64,000 bases of DNA from Spirosoma agri (GTDB taxonomy: Bacteria > Bacteroidota > Bacteroidia > Cytophagales > Spirosomataceae). The stretch lies in NCBI RefSeq assembly GCF_010747415.1, contig NZ_JAAGNZ010000001.1, positions 2,046,001-2,110,000 of the forward strand, written 5' to 3'. Every line of letters begins with the position of its first letter. Positions within the stretch are counted from its first letter, which is position 1. Positions 7,656 to 16,691 of the stretch are shown here, piece by piece. The translations under genes and the position numbers were made by a program. The notes under the pieces were generated by a model, which did not search any database, was not told the DNA's origin, and saw only the letters and a program-made list of their open reading frames with translations.

Positions 7656-8570
7656 TCAATCATTCGTACCTGCGTAGCGGTTGCGAAAATCAGTTGGACT
7701 CACCTGTGCATATTTGCGGAAGAGCTTCCCAAACGTCGATTGATCCTCGAAGCCGAGCTCGTGTGCGATCTGGGCTATGCTTAAACCCGACTGAAAAAGT
7801 AGTACCTTGGCTTCCAGCACAATTCGCTCATCAATCCACACCGATGGCGATTTGCCCGTTCTGCCTTTGATTACCTTATTGAGGTGATTCGGACTGATTG
7901 TCAACCAGTCAGCGTATTGGCTAACCAGTCGTGTCTGGCGAATTTGGGTGGTCAGTAAGTCCATAAAACGCTGCACCAGCCCGTCGCCAGCGTCGATTTT
8001 TGGTCGTACTGTTCCGGCATACACTCGGTTGACCTCAGCCAGCAAAGCCGATAGATAGGGGCGAATCAGATCCGTGTTGGCCGACCCGTTTTCGGTGTAT
8101 TCAACCGTAAGCCGATGCAACACCGCACCAATGAAATCCAGTTGTTGGTCCGACAGCGTCACATGGGGATTATTCGTTAATTTTAAGAAGTCAAAATCGG
8201 TATCGCCCACGGCCCGAAACACTAGTTCCTGACTAAAAAAGCACAGGAATCCCTGCGAATCTTCCCGTATCGCGTTGATCGTAAAGATCTGTAGAGCCGG
8301 TACGATCACCAGCTCGTGATCCGCCAGCGAATACGCCTGATGCCCAATCGTCATCTCGACCTGTCCGCCCGTAACCAGCACTAGCACGTGATTACTGGTT
8401 CGGGATGGCGGTAACGGAAGCTTAATGACCGGTCGGCTGTACTGGAGGGGCGCGATGATGAACTGGTTAAAATCGGCCTTGAACCGCTCCGTCGACGATG
8501 CATCGTTTACGATAAACCGGTCGCGGGCCATTTCGGGCGTGATGGCCGGGAAGGCGGAATCGTTCGTCAT
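7656..8570 (-). CDS. AraC-family transcriptional regulator
   Basis: A 304-residue protein: an N-terminal cupin-like sensing domain (about 1-170) and a C-terminal two-motif AraC DNA-binding domain (about 205-300, with L-S-I-A-Q-I-A-H-E-L-G-F-E-D-Q-S-T-F and P-T-D-F-R-N-R-Y). The G-R-T-G-K-S-P-S-V-W-I-D-E segment is typical of the Bacteroidota subgroup with this architecture. Its ATG overlaps the stop of the upstream M1 aminopeptidase gene by four bases (ATGA), so the two are translationally coupled. Ligand and targets are unknown. Confidence 0.9.
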   Translation of the reverse strand: MTNDSAFPAITPEMARDRFIVNDASSTERFKADFNQFIIAPLQYSRPVIKLPLPPSRTSNHVLVLVTGGQVEMTIGHQAYSLADHELVIVPALQIFTINAIREDSQGFLCFFSQELVFRAVGDTDFDFLKLTNNPHVTLSDQQLDFIGAVLHRLTVEYTENGSANTDLIRPYLSALLAEVNRVYAGTVRPKIDAGDGLVQRFMDLLTTQIRQTRLVSQYADWLTISPNHLNKVIKGRTGKSPSVWIDERIVLEAKVLLFQSGLSIAQIAHELGFEDQSTFGKLFRKYAQVSPTDFRNRYAGTND

Positions 8571-11161
8571 GGCCGATACAGTAAGGCACTGGCCCGAAAC
8601 GGACTATCAGCCGCTTGCAATAGTTTGGCGCGTAAACGCGGATTGTACGTTGGGCGATCGGCGAGAAAGGTACGGATCAGCTTCGCCGTTTCGGGCGTCT
8701 GGTAGCTGGACAGGGTCGAACGAAGCCACGATTCGGGAAAGAAAATATCGCCCGTTCGCTGAATATCTTCCAAGAGTTCGAGACTTTTAGGCAGGTACTT
8801 CGCCGACGTTTGCGCGCGTAACGGGTGATGCAGATAGCCCAGGGCCGCCGTCACCCAGGCTTCCCGCTCACGGTTGGATTCGCTGGCCAGGGACGCAAAG
8901 AATGCGTCGCGTTCGGCTACATTGGACGATAGGGCGGGCATCATAAATTCCAGACGTTTCTTACGGTCCGGATTTTTGATCCGGGCCAGTTGCTTCGCCA
9001 GAATGCCTTCTACGGGATAGTCACGAACGGCCAGCGAAAGAGCCAGGCTCGTGTAATCATCTTCGGTGAGCGTAACCCCCTCGGGTGCTTTCTGGTCGTT
9101 CCAGATGGTATACAGCCGGTCGCGGGCCTCCGGGCTGAGGGCAATAGCCTGATACAGCCGGAAGAGTAATTTCTTTTTCCCCGCCGATGGCTCCTGCTCC
9201 ATGGCCTGCCAGGCCCGCTGTTCGACCGAAGCCGCGAGGGCTAACCGATTTTCCGGTTTGGTGAAATTCCAGACGATATCCGACAACTGATTAGTCAGCA
9301 GGCGAAGGTTTAATTCCTCGGATTCCTTGCTTAATAAGTTCTGATAAATTGTCGCTAGCCGTACGGGGTCAATCACCTTGCCGGCCAGCATGTTCTCGTA
9401 CAGGTTGATGTACGAAGCCGCCCGCGTAACCGGGTTCTTCAGCGTTGCCAGCTTGGTAATCATAGCCGTATCGATGGGAAAAAGACCATATCCTTGCCCC
9501 GATGCGTTAAAAACGATAAACGATGGCGCGGGCTTACCGACGGCTTCCTTGAGTTCGACCTGAGCCTGCGTCATCGGTACGGTCAGCTCATCGACGTGAT
9601 CCGGATACACCAATGCGACTTCGAATCCCTGCGGCCATAACCGATTGGTGCCATCTTCGCCCTTCTGCGAAAGCAGGAACCGGCTGATCGTACCGTCTTT
9701 CTTTTCCAGTTGATAGGTAAACGTTGGCCGGCCCGTTTCCGAAACCCAAACCCGATTCCAGGCCCGTAGGTCGGTGGGCGTGTAGGGGTCGAGGATGGCA
9801 ATCAGATCATCCCAGGTCGCGTTATTAAACGCATATTTTTTGAGGTAGGCCCGCAACCCATCGCGCAGGGCCGTTTTGCCCATCAACCGTTCCAGTTGCC
9901 GCATCATAATGGGCGCTTTGTGGTAGATGATACCGCCGTACAGTGTCCCGGCTTCTTTCAGGTTCGCCAGTGGTTGCCCGATCGGATTGGCCCCTTCCGT
10001 GCGATCGACCGCGTAGGCGGCCGGAAAGTGATCCACCACAAACTGAAGATCGTAGTTGGCATCGGGCGACGAGATTTCGGTGATCTTGTCGGCCATGAAG
10101 TTGGCGAATACCTCCTTGAGCCAGACATCATTGAACCAGCGCATCGTTACCAGATCGCCAAACCACATGTGTGCGGTCTCGTGAGCGATTAGCGTTGCGC
10201 GCGAGAGCTTCTGATCGCGGGTTGCCCCATTGTCCAGAAACAGGCTCGACAACTTGTAATCGATCGCTCCGGCGTGTTCCATGCCGCCGTACTGAAAATC
10301 GGGGATAGCGGTAAAGTCAAACTTTTTGAATGGGTACGGAATCTGGGTGTAGTCCTCCAGAAAGGTCAGCGCATCGGCGTGTAGGGTAAAGATCGGGTCG
10401 AGGCTGAGCCGTAGTTTGGTCGTATCGGTTTCGCGGTGCAGCAGCGTCATTGGCCGCTTGTTCAGCGTTCGGGTGACGGAGGTGAACTTTCCGGCTACGA
10501 ACGAGAACAAATAGGTCGGGATGATGTCGGAAGGCAGAAAGCGGATCGACTTCCGGTCACCGGTTATGGTCGAGTCGTTCACGGCGGCATTAGTCATCGC
10601 CTGCCAACCTACTGGAACCGTCAGCGACAGTTGAAATGAGGCTTTCAAATCGGGTTGATCGAAGCAGGGAAATACCGTCCGGGCGCGGTCGGGAACGAGC
10701 AGGGTATAGAGGTATTCATCGTTTCGGTTCAGCGATGAATTTCCGGCAATAAACTGAATGGAAACTGTATTTTTTCCGGCGGCCAGATAAGCAGTAGAAA
10801 TTGACACATGTTCGCTCTCGAATACAATGGGAATCGCTTTGCCGTTGACTGAAACCGACTGCAAATGAGCGCGTTCTTCTTTGAAGTCGAGCAGCAGGGG
10901 TGATGCGTTCTTCGTCCAGGTAAATGTTATCGACTCAGTCGCTGGAATAGGTTGGGTTTTCTGCGCGGGAATGTCGAACTTTAAGGCATAGGCTACCTGG
11001 CCGATGGTCTGCTTGCGGGCTTTTGCCAGCGTCTGCGATACCCCCGTTTCGATGGGTGCCGATCGGGCGGGCGTAGATTGGCTTTGACTATCCACAGCGA
11101 TGAAGAAAAGTAGGCTTGCCGTAATACCGTAACGACTAATTATTGACGAGTTCCAGATCAT
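8567..11161 (-). CDS. M1-family zinc aminopeptidase, exported
   Basis: An 864-residue protein with an N-terminal signal sequence (about 1-28). The order is: beta-rich aminopeptidase N domain, substrate N-terminus-binding G-G-M-E-H-A motif (GAMEN equivalent), and zinc site H-E-T-A-H (His327, Glu328, His331) with the third ligand in W-L-K-E-V-F-A-N-F. The catalytic tyrosine region I-I-Y-H-K-A-P-I-M-M follows, then a long helical C-terminal domain. It removes N-terminal residues from peptides, probably in the periplasm. It forms an operon with the overlapping AraC gene. Confidence 0.93.
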   Translation of the reverse strand: MIWNSSIISRYGITASLLFFIAVDSQSQSTPARSAPIETGVSQTLAKARKQTIGQVAYALKFDIPAQKTQPIPATESITFTWTKNASPLLLDFKEERAHLQSVSVNGKAIPIVFESEHVSISTAYLAAGKNTVSIQFIAGNSSLNRNDEYLYTLLVPDRARTVFPCFDQPDLKASFQLSLTVPVGWQAMTNAAVNDSTITGDRKSIRFLPSDIIPTYLFSFVAGKFTSVTRTLNKRPMTLLHRETDTTKLRLSLDPIFTLHADALTFLEDYTQIPYPFKKFDFTAIPDFQYGGMEHAGAIDYKLSSLFLDNGATRDQKLSRATLIAHETAHMWFGDLVTMRWFNDVWLKEVFANFMADKITEISSPDANYDLQFVVDHFPAAYAVDRTEGANPIGQPLANLKEAGTLYGGIIYHKAPIMMRQLERLMGKTALRDGLRAYLKKYAFNNATWDDLIAILDPYTPTDLRAWNRVWVSETGRPTFTYQLEKKDGTISRFLLSQKGEDGTNRLWPQGFEVALVYPDHVDELTVPMTQAQVELKEAVGKPAPSFIVFNASGQGYGLFPIDTAMITKLATLKNPVTRAASYINLYENMLAGKVIDPVRLATIYQNLLSKESEELNLRLLTNQLSDIVWNFTKPENRLALAASVEQRAWQAMEQEPSAGKKKLLFRLYQAIALSPEARDRLYTIWNDQKAPEGVTLTEDDYTSLALSLAVRDYPVEGILAKQLARIKNPDRKKRLEFMMPALSSNVAERDAFFASLASESNREREAWVTAALGYLHHPLRAQTSAKYLPKSLELLEDIQRTGDIFFPESWLRSTLSSYQTPETAKLIRTFLADRPTYNPRLRAKLLQAADSPFRASALLYRP

Positions 11162-11325
11162 GTTACGCAGGTAGAGCGGGGTTTTAGTGGCTGGCGCAGG
11201 TTGTTAACCGTTGTGGCATTGGCGAATGCTGTGTGCCCCAACAAGCCACCCACGAACCTGTAAACTACAAACTAAACTTGGTTTGGCAGTGCGATCGCAA
11301 CGTTGGGTCAAAAATAATGCATGCT

Positions 11326-12675
11326 ATGAAACGTCAGCTTACTTTTCGCGTTGATTCAGTCCACCAGACCGAGATAAAGGCCACGGCTTCGGGGACCAAT
11401 GGTCGCTTCCGCTGGTTTCAACGACCCGCCTTCGCTTTGCTGCTGGTGCTGACGGCTGTCGTCAGCCGTGCCGGTTCGGTCCTGATTCCGATGGATGCTC
11501 AGCAGAGCAATCACCTCAAAGCCTACGGCATCGCCTACAAGGTACTCAAAGACGGCGACGATGTTGACTGGCTCCTGAATTATCGGGGGGGGAGTTTCCT
11601 GGTCAAGCAGACGCAGGCCGTGGAAACCGAATGCCGGGTTCGGGGAGTTTCTTTCGAGGCTATATCGGATGCCAAAGCCGCTTCGATCCGGCAGCAGCTC
11701 TCCGATCCTGATCTCAACACGAACGTGGTGACGCTTCAGAAGGCGGCCAAGATCATTGTCTATTCGCCCATCAAGGTTAGTCCGGCCGAGTTTGAAAATA
11801 CGGATGCGGTTCTGCTGGTACTGACCTATGCCGAAATTCCCTACGAGGTGATCTACGACGAAGAAGTGCTGAAAGGCGACCTGCCCAAATACGACTGGCT
11901 GCATCTGCACCACGAAGATTTTACGGGTCAGTATGGTCGGAACATGCACCGGCAATCGCTGACCGATATCAAAGTGCAGGAAGATATTGCGCGTAAATAT
12001 GGCTATCCGAAAGTATCGCAGATGAAGCTGGCCGTTGCCAAGGGCATCAAGGAGTTCTGCGCGGGTGGCGGCTATCTGTTTGCGATGTGTTCGGCTGCCG
12101 AAACGCTCGATATCGCGCTGGCTGCTGAGGGGGTCGATATTGTGGGAAGTGCCTACGACGGCGACGGGGCTGACCCGGATGCGCAGGATAAGCTCGATTT
12201 TACCAAAACGCTGGCCTTTGGCAATTTTACGCTCGAAGGCGACAACGGCTATCGGGGCTTCTCGACCTTCTCCGACATCAACTCATCCGGCGGGCGCGGG
12301 TTCGACCAGCCGAGCGGGTTCTTCGAACTGTTCAATTTTTCGGCCAAATGGGATGTGATCCCGTCCATGCTCACGCAGAATCACGAGCCGATCATCAAGG
12401 AGTTTTTTGGTCAGACGACCGCCTTTCGGAAGGGAGCCGTTAAGCCGAGTAGTCTGGTGATGGGTGAGGGTAAAACGTCTGATCGCTACATCTACGGCGA
12501 AGTTGGCCGGGGCCAATGGACGTTTTATGGGGGGCACGATCCCGAAGGTACACGCGGTGGAGGTAGTTTTCGCAACCCGACCGACCTGAACCTGCATCCG
12601 CACTCGCCCGGTTATCGATTGATTCTCAACAATGTACTTTTCCCATCAGCGCGCAAAAAGAAGCGGAAAACGTAG
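11326..12675 (+). CDS. Exported glutamine-amidotransferase-like protein ('asparagine synthetase B' of Bacteroidota annotation)
   Basis: A protein of about 449 residues. ATGs at 11317 and 11326 are both possible. A membrane/signal segment (A-F-A-L-L-L-V-L-T-A-V-V-S-R-A) follows a polar N-terminal stretch. The body carries L-I-P-M-D-x-x-Q-x-N-H-L-K-A-Y-G, L-N-Y-R-G-G-S-F-L, and a class-I GATase-like patch with G-G-G-Y-L-F-A-M-C-S-A. The cysteine in M-C-S-A occupies the place of a nucleophile. Bacteroidota homologues are commonly named asparagine synthetase B, but no ATP-pyrophosphatase synthetase domain is present, so that name is doubtful. It is followed by two more secreted-protein genes. Confidence 0.72.
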   Translation: MKRQLTFRVDSVHQTEIKATASGTNGRFRWFQRPAFALLLVLTAVVSRAGSVLIPMDAQQSNHLKAYGIAYKVLKDGDDVDWLLNYRGGSFLVKQTQAVETECRVRGVSFEAISDAKAASIRQQLSDPDLNTNVVTLQKAAKIIVYSPIKVSPAEFENTDAVLLVLTYAEIPYEVIYDEEVLKGDLPKYDWLHLHHEDFTGQYGRNMHRQSLTDIKVQEDIARKYGYPKVSQMKLAVAKGIKEFCAGGGYLFAMCSAAETLDIALAAEGVDIVGSAYDGDGADPDAQDKLDFTKTLAFGNFTLEGDNGYRGFSTFSDINSSGGRGFDQPSGFFELFNFSAKWDVIPSMLTQNHEPIIKEFFGQTTAFRKGAVKPSSLVMGEGKTSDRYIYGEVGRGQWTFYGGHDPEGTRGGGSFRNPTDLNLHPHSPGYRLILNNVLFPSARKKKRKT

Positions 12676-12813
12676 TGATGCCTGATGGCAGTTCTGGATC
12701 GAAAAAAAGTCCAGCTGAAGCAATAGGCAGGCAGAATCGTAAATCATTTTCCGTTAAGCAGTAGGCCGCGCTCATCAATCGCCTTTTCGGGGAAACTCCA
12801 TCCAAAACTCGGA

Positions 12814-13722
12814 TTGATGAACGTAATTACGCGTGTTTTCGCAGGTATATTTCTCCTGTTCGTGGCGATGCCAGCCGTCATGGCCCAGTCGAAGGCCGAT
12901 AAAGAAGAATGGATTCAGCTCTTCAATGGTAAAGATCTGCGCGACTGGGATATAAAAATTGCCGGTCTGCCGCTGAACGACAACTACAAAAATACCTTTC
13001 GGGTCGAGAATGGCGTGCTGCGAATCGCCTACGATCAATACAAAACCTTCGACGGCAAGTACGGGCACATGTACTACAAAACGCCGTTCTCGTATTACAT
13101 CGTCCGATTCACGTACCGCTTTGTCGGCAACCAGACGCCAGGTGGCGACGCGTGGAATGTGCGCAACAGTGGCGTAATGGTGCATTCGCAATCGGCCAAG
13201 AGCCTGTCGCTGGGGCAGACGTTTCCGGTGTCGCTTGAACTACAATTGCTGGGTGGTTTGGGGAAAGGGGAGCGTCATACGGCTAATCTCTGCACGCCCG
13301 GTACGCAGGTGTACATGCATGGGAAACTTCAGGCTGAACACTGCATCGACTCCGACTCCAAAACGTATGACGGCGACCAATGGGTAACCTCGTCGGCCAT
13401 TGTACTGGGCGATTCAATGGTGCATCATCTGATTGGGAAAGACACCGTGCTAACTTACGAAAAAACGCAGGTTGGGGGTGGCTTTGTGAGTGCCGACCAT
13501 GACTGGAACGCGGGCCATTTCAGTTCGGAAGCGGCTAATTACTGGGCCAGTCGTGCCAACACACCCCTGAGCGAGGGCTATATCGCCCTTCAGGCCGAAA
13601 GTCATCCGATCGATTTCAGGGTAGTCGAAGTGCTTAATCTGAAAGGGTGCATGGACCCGAAGGCTCTCAATTATAAATCCTATTTTATTAAATCCGACAA
13701 CACGCAGTGCACGTACAAATAA
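12814..13722 (+). CDS. Secreted DUF1080 (3-keto-disaccharide hydrolase-like) protein with C-terminal GCMDP motif
   Basis: A 302-residue exported protein (signal peptide about 1-25, V-M-A-Q-S). The jelly-roll DUF1080 domain spans residues about 30-270, with W-I-Q-L-F-N-G-K-D-L-R-D-W-D, N-S-G-V-M-V-H-S and E-L-Q-L-L-G-G motifs. Characterised relatives cleave 3-keto-glycosides or bind glycans. The tail G-C-M-D-P-K-A-L-N-Y followed by D-N-T-Q-C-T-Y is a disulfide-type motif repeated in many Bacteroidota surface proteins. Eight bases separate it from the Kelch gene, suggesting an operon. Confidence 0.88.
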   Translation: MMNVITRVFAGIFLLFVAMPAVMAQSKADKEEWIQLFNGKDLRDWDIKIAGLPLNDNYKNTFRVENGVLRIAYDQYKTFDGKYGHMYYKTPFSYYIVRFTYRFVGNQTPGGDAWNVRNSGVMVHSQSAKSLSLGQTFPVSLELQLLGGLGKGERHTANLCTPGTQVYMHGKLQAEHCIDSDSKTYDGDQWVTSSAIVLGDSMVHHLIGKDTVLTYEKTQVGGGFVSADHDWNAGHFSSEAANYWASRANTPLSEGYIALQAESHPIDFRVVEVLNLKGCMDPKALNYKSYFIKSDNTQCTYK

Positions 13723-13730
13723 TCCCCGCT

Positions 13731-14696
13731 ATGAACCGAGTTTTTCTGTATAGTTTTTGTCTGGTTGTCGGTGGATATGCGGCTCACGCCCAACGCTGGC
13801 AACCCGTTACAACGCAAAATACCTGCGATACCCGCCACGAAAACGCGGCTGCGCTCGTGGGCGATAGTTTATATGCCATCGGTGGGCGCGGGATGAAACC
13901 GCTGGAAGCCCTGAATCTGAAAACGATGGTATGGCGCCGACTGCCGGTTCCGCCGGTCGAAATGAATCACTTTCAGGCTATTACGTACAACGGAGAGATT
14001 TACGTGATGTGCGCTTTTGAAGGGAAATATCCGCACGAAACGCCCATTCCGAACATCTACATTTACAATCCGAAAAAAGGCGAGTGGCGCAAAGGACCGG
14101 AAATTCCCAAGGAGCGTTTGCGTGGGTCGGCGGGCGTGGTGGTCTACAAGGACAAAATTTATTTGGCGTGTGGCATTACGGACGGTCATTGGGATGGTCA
14201 CGTTGCGTGGCTGGACGAGTATGATCCGAAGACGAACACCTGGAAACGACTGGCCGATGCCCCCCGCACCCGCGATCATATTGCCGCTGCTGTCGTGGGC
14301 GATAAACTCTACCTGGCGGGTGGCCGTAATTCAACGGCTCGTATCAACAAAGTACTGGAAACGACAATTGCCGAGGTTGATGTGTACGATTTTAAAACGG
14401 GTCGGTGGGAAACCTTGCCCGCTACGGCCAACATTCCAACGCAACGGGCTGGCAGTACTGCCGTTACGCAGGGCGGGAAAGTCTGGGTAATTGGGGGCGA
14501 AACAACCCAGTTACTGGCCCATAACGAAGCTGAGGCACTTGATCCAAAAACCAACCGCTGGACAGCCGGCCCGACCATGAATCAGGGTCGTCATGGCACA
14601 CAAGCAGTTGTCTACGACGGAAAAATTTACATCGTCGCTGGTTCGGCTAACCACGGCGGAGGACCGGAGCTGAATACCGTAGAGGTGTTGAAATAA
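13731..14696 (+). CDS. Exported Kelch-repeat beta-propeller protein
   Basis: A 321-residue protein with a signal peptide (M-N-R-V-F-L-Y-S-F to A-A-H-A-Q) and five to six Kelch blades. Repeat marks are L-Y-A-I-G-G-R-G, I-Y-L-A-C-G-I, L-Y-L-A-G-G-R-N, V-W-V-I-G-G-E-T and I-Y-I-V-A-G-S, each followed by a conserved W or Y blade position. Relatives include galactose-oxidase-like and N-acetylneuraminate epimerase propellers; no catalytic residues identify either. The ATG at 13731 directly precedes the signal peptide. It is the last gene of the secreted trio and ends just before a long hairpin. Confidence 0.88.
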   Translation: MNRVFLYSFCLVVGGYAAHAQRWQPVTTQNTCDTRHENAAALVGDSLYAIGGRGMKPLEALNLKTMVWRRLPVPPVEMNHFQAITYNGEIYVMCAFEGKYPHETPIPNIYIYNPKKGEWRKGPEIPKERLRGSAGVVVYKDKIYLACGITDGHWDGHVAWLDEYDPKTNTWKRLADAPRTRDHIAAAVVGDKLYLAGGRNSTARINKVLETTIAEVDVYDFKTGRWETLPATANIPTQRAGSTAVTQGGKVWVIGGETTQLLAHNEAEALDPKTNRWTAGPTMNQGRHGTQAVVYDGKIYIVAGSANHGGGPELNTVEVLK

Positions 14697-14704
14697 AGGC
14701 GTTG

Positions 14705-14767
14705 ACATTTTAAACCAAGCCATATGCCGTATCTCCAAGATACGGCATATGGCTTGGTTTAAAATGT
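14705..14767. terminator. Long hairpin between convergent genes, shared tip type
   Basis: Perfect 30-bp arms (14705-14734 and 14738-14767) around a three-base CCA loop. The tip GCCGTATCT-CCA-AGATACGGC is identical to that of the hairpin at 29959-30039. The right arm covers the last nine bases of the convergent oxidoreductase gene, including its stop codon. There is no clear T run on either side, so the termination role rests on position and stem strength. Confidence 0.7.
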
Positions 14768-15691
14768 TAATACAATTTTCCCCGTCGTCCGGCGGCTTTC
14801 CAGCGACTGATGCGCTTCGGCCATCTGACTGGCAGGAAGTACCCGGCTTACGTTGATCTTTAGTTTGCCATCATCGATTAGTTGGTTGATGGTTCGCAGG
14901 TCATCACCACTCGTGTGGACCAGGATACGTTCCGCGCGAATGTCGGGCCGAATGGCAAGTACTTTATCCATGGCTCCGTACGCGATCGAAATGAGCCGTC
15001 CGTTGGGTTTGAGAACCCGTGCTGAGTCGAAAATGGTATCGGCTCCGGCTGTATCGAAAACGAGGTCCACATCGTTCAGCACCTCGTCGACTTTCATTTG
15101 GGTGTAATCGATCACCTCGTCGGCACCGAGCGATTTGACAAAGTCAGCGTTTTTGCCTGACGTTGTACCAATCACGTGAGCACCCAACGCTTTGGCAAGC
15201 TGAACGCCCAGATGCCCCACACCACCCGATGCGGCCTGGATCAATACCTTTTCTCCCGCTTTCAGTTGTCCATGTTCAGTCAGTGCCTGCCAGGCCGTTA
15301 GCACAGCCAGTGGAGCGGCCGCGGCCTCCTCAAAAGACAACGTAGCTGGTTTCAAAGCCAGATGAGCGGCCGGTGCTGCCACGTATTCGGCGTACGCCTG
15401 ACCCGGCTCCGGAAAATTCACCATCCCGTAGACCGCATCACCTGGTTTAAAGGTCGTAACATCGCTACCCGCTTCGACAACTTCACCGGCCATATCCCAG
15501 CCCAGAATAATTGGATGCGTGTAGCCTTTGGCGTACGGTGCCGTACCGGTGCGGGTTTTAAAATCGGCCGGATTGACACCGAACGCTTTCACCTGGACAA
15601 GTACTTCGTCCGCCTTGATCGTTGGTTTAGGTACGTCCTGAACGAAGAAATTCTCCGGACCGCCCCAATCGCTTAATACAACAGCTTTCAT
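14759..15691 (-). CDS. Zinc-free MDR-family NADP-dependent oxidoreductase (quinone reductase-like)
   Basis: A 310-residue medium-chain dehydrogenase/reductase. The N-terminal GroES-like domain has V-K-A-F-G-V-N-P-A-D-F-K, and the NAD(P) domain has A-S-G-G-V-G-H-L-G-V-Q-L-A-K (about 152-165). The zinc-binding cysteines of alcohol dehydrogenases are absent, which places it with quinone oxidoreductase or enoyl-reductase-like members. It probably reduces quinones or activated alkenes using NADPH. It is transcribed alone, convergent with the Kelch gene, and shares the hairpin at its 3' end. Confidence 0.9.
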   Translation of the reverse strand: MKAVVLSDWGGPENFFVQDVPKPTIKADEVLVQVKAFGVNPADFKTRTGTAPYAKGYTHPIILGWDMAGEVVEAGSDVTTFKPGDAVYGMVNFPEPGQAYAEYVAAPAAHLALKPATLSFEEAAAAPLAVLTAWQALTEHGQLKAGEKVLIQAASGGVGHLGVQLAKALGAHVIGTTSGKNADFVKSLGADEVIDYTQMKVDEVLNDVDLVFDTAGADTIFDSARVLKPNGRLISIAYGAMDKVLAIRPDIRAERILVHTSGDDLRTINQLIDDGKLKINVSRVLPASQMAEAHQSLESRRTTGKIVLTF

Positions 15692-15784
15692 ACGTTTTTT
15701 GACTAATTATGTTCGTTTTAACAGGATCGGTTGTGGAAGAATTCGCGAGTAGCCCCGAAAAAAGAGTCCCCGTGCTCCCAATCA

Positions 15785-15856
15785 GTAGCGCGGGTTTCCA
15801 CCCGCGACTTTAAGGTTTGCGTGTTTTTGCGTCAGCGGGTTTCTACCCGCGTTACT
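15785..15856. repeat. REP-like doublet, copy B
   Basis: Two 16-base hairpin units, 15790-15805 (GCGGGTTTCCACCCGC) and 15835-15850 (GCGGGTTTCTACCCGC), are flanked by AGTA/TACT remnants. They lie between the oxidoreductase and phosphoglycerate mutase genes. They are the same design as 2048-2099 and 52352-52417. Confidence 0.65.
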
Positions 15857-15884
15857 CGATGGTTGACCGCCACAGTATACTAAC

Positions 15885-16490
15885 TCACTTTGGCAGTAGT
15901 TCAAACGTGCCCGTTGCCGGATCGAACGTGTACTGACGTGGAATGCCCGTCGCTAGTTCAACTTGCTCAATGTCTTCGGGACTGATCGACTGTAGTTTCA
16001 TGACCAGGGCGCGCAAACTGTTTCCGTGAGCGGCTATCAGCACATCGTTACCCGTTTGCAAGCAGGGCAGAATGGTAGACTCAAAATACGGAATGACGCG
16101 CATCGAGGTGTCCTTTAAACTTTCGCCGTTGGGTGGCTGATCGGCAAAGCCACGTCGCCAGCGAAAAACCTGCTCGGCCCCAAACCGTTGTTCGGCTTCG
16201 GCTTTATTCATGCCCTGCAAGTCGCCATACATACGCTCGTTGAGGGCGTCGCTGCGTTCGATGGGTAGATCCGTCTGACCGGTTTCGCGGAGAATAATGT
16301 CCATCGTTTCAATGGCCCGTTGCAGCGTCGAGGTAAACCCAATACTGAACCGATCCTTTTTCAAAAGGACTCCTGCTTCCCTTGCTTCGTGCCGGCCAAG
16401 ATCCGTCAGCGGTGTGTCTACATTGCCCGTAAACCGGTTTTCGAGGTTCCATTGCGATTGTCCGTGTCGGACGATGACGAGTAATGACAT
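15885..16490 (-). CDS. gpmA: 2,3-bisphosphoglycerate-dependent phosphoglycerate mutase
   Basis: A 201-residue histidine-phosphatase-fold enzyme interconverting 3- and 2-phosphoglycerate in glycolysis. The phosphoacceptor R-H-G-Q-S-Q-W-N (His9) is present, as are F-T-G-N-V-D-T-P-L-T, E-R-M-Y-G-D-L-Q-G-M-N and the second catalytic histidine in A-A-H-G-N-S-L-R. At about 200 residues it is the short form, lacking part of the C-terminal extension of the 250-residue E. coli enzyme. It is divergent from the GAPDH gene across about 200 bp, grouping two neighbouring glycolytic steps. Confidence 0.93.
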   Translation of the reverse strand: MSLLVIVRHGQSQWNLENRFTGNVDTPLTDLGRHEAREAGVLLKKDRFSIGFTSTLQRAIETMDIILRETGQTDLPIERSDALNERMYGDLQGMNKAEAEQRFGAEQVFRWRRGFADQPPNGESLKDTSMRVIPYFESTILPCLQTGNDVLIAAHGNSLRALVMKLQSISPEDIEQVELATGIPRQYTFDPATGTFELLPK

Positions 16491-16691
16491 GAGGTGAGTA
16501 AATAAGCCTGTCAGTAGTACACATTCGAGTGCGAAAGTGTTTGCGCCTACTGGTGTTCACAATTTATTAACCACACGAGTTTGAAACCGCTGGTCTGTTT
16601 GGTGTGTTGTTAAGGTGAGCTAACCTCAGAAAATAGTGCGCCGGTGTTAGGCTCGTACCGGCGGGTTTCTTTCACCTACCAACCAATTAAT

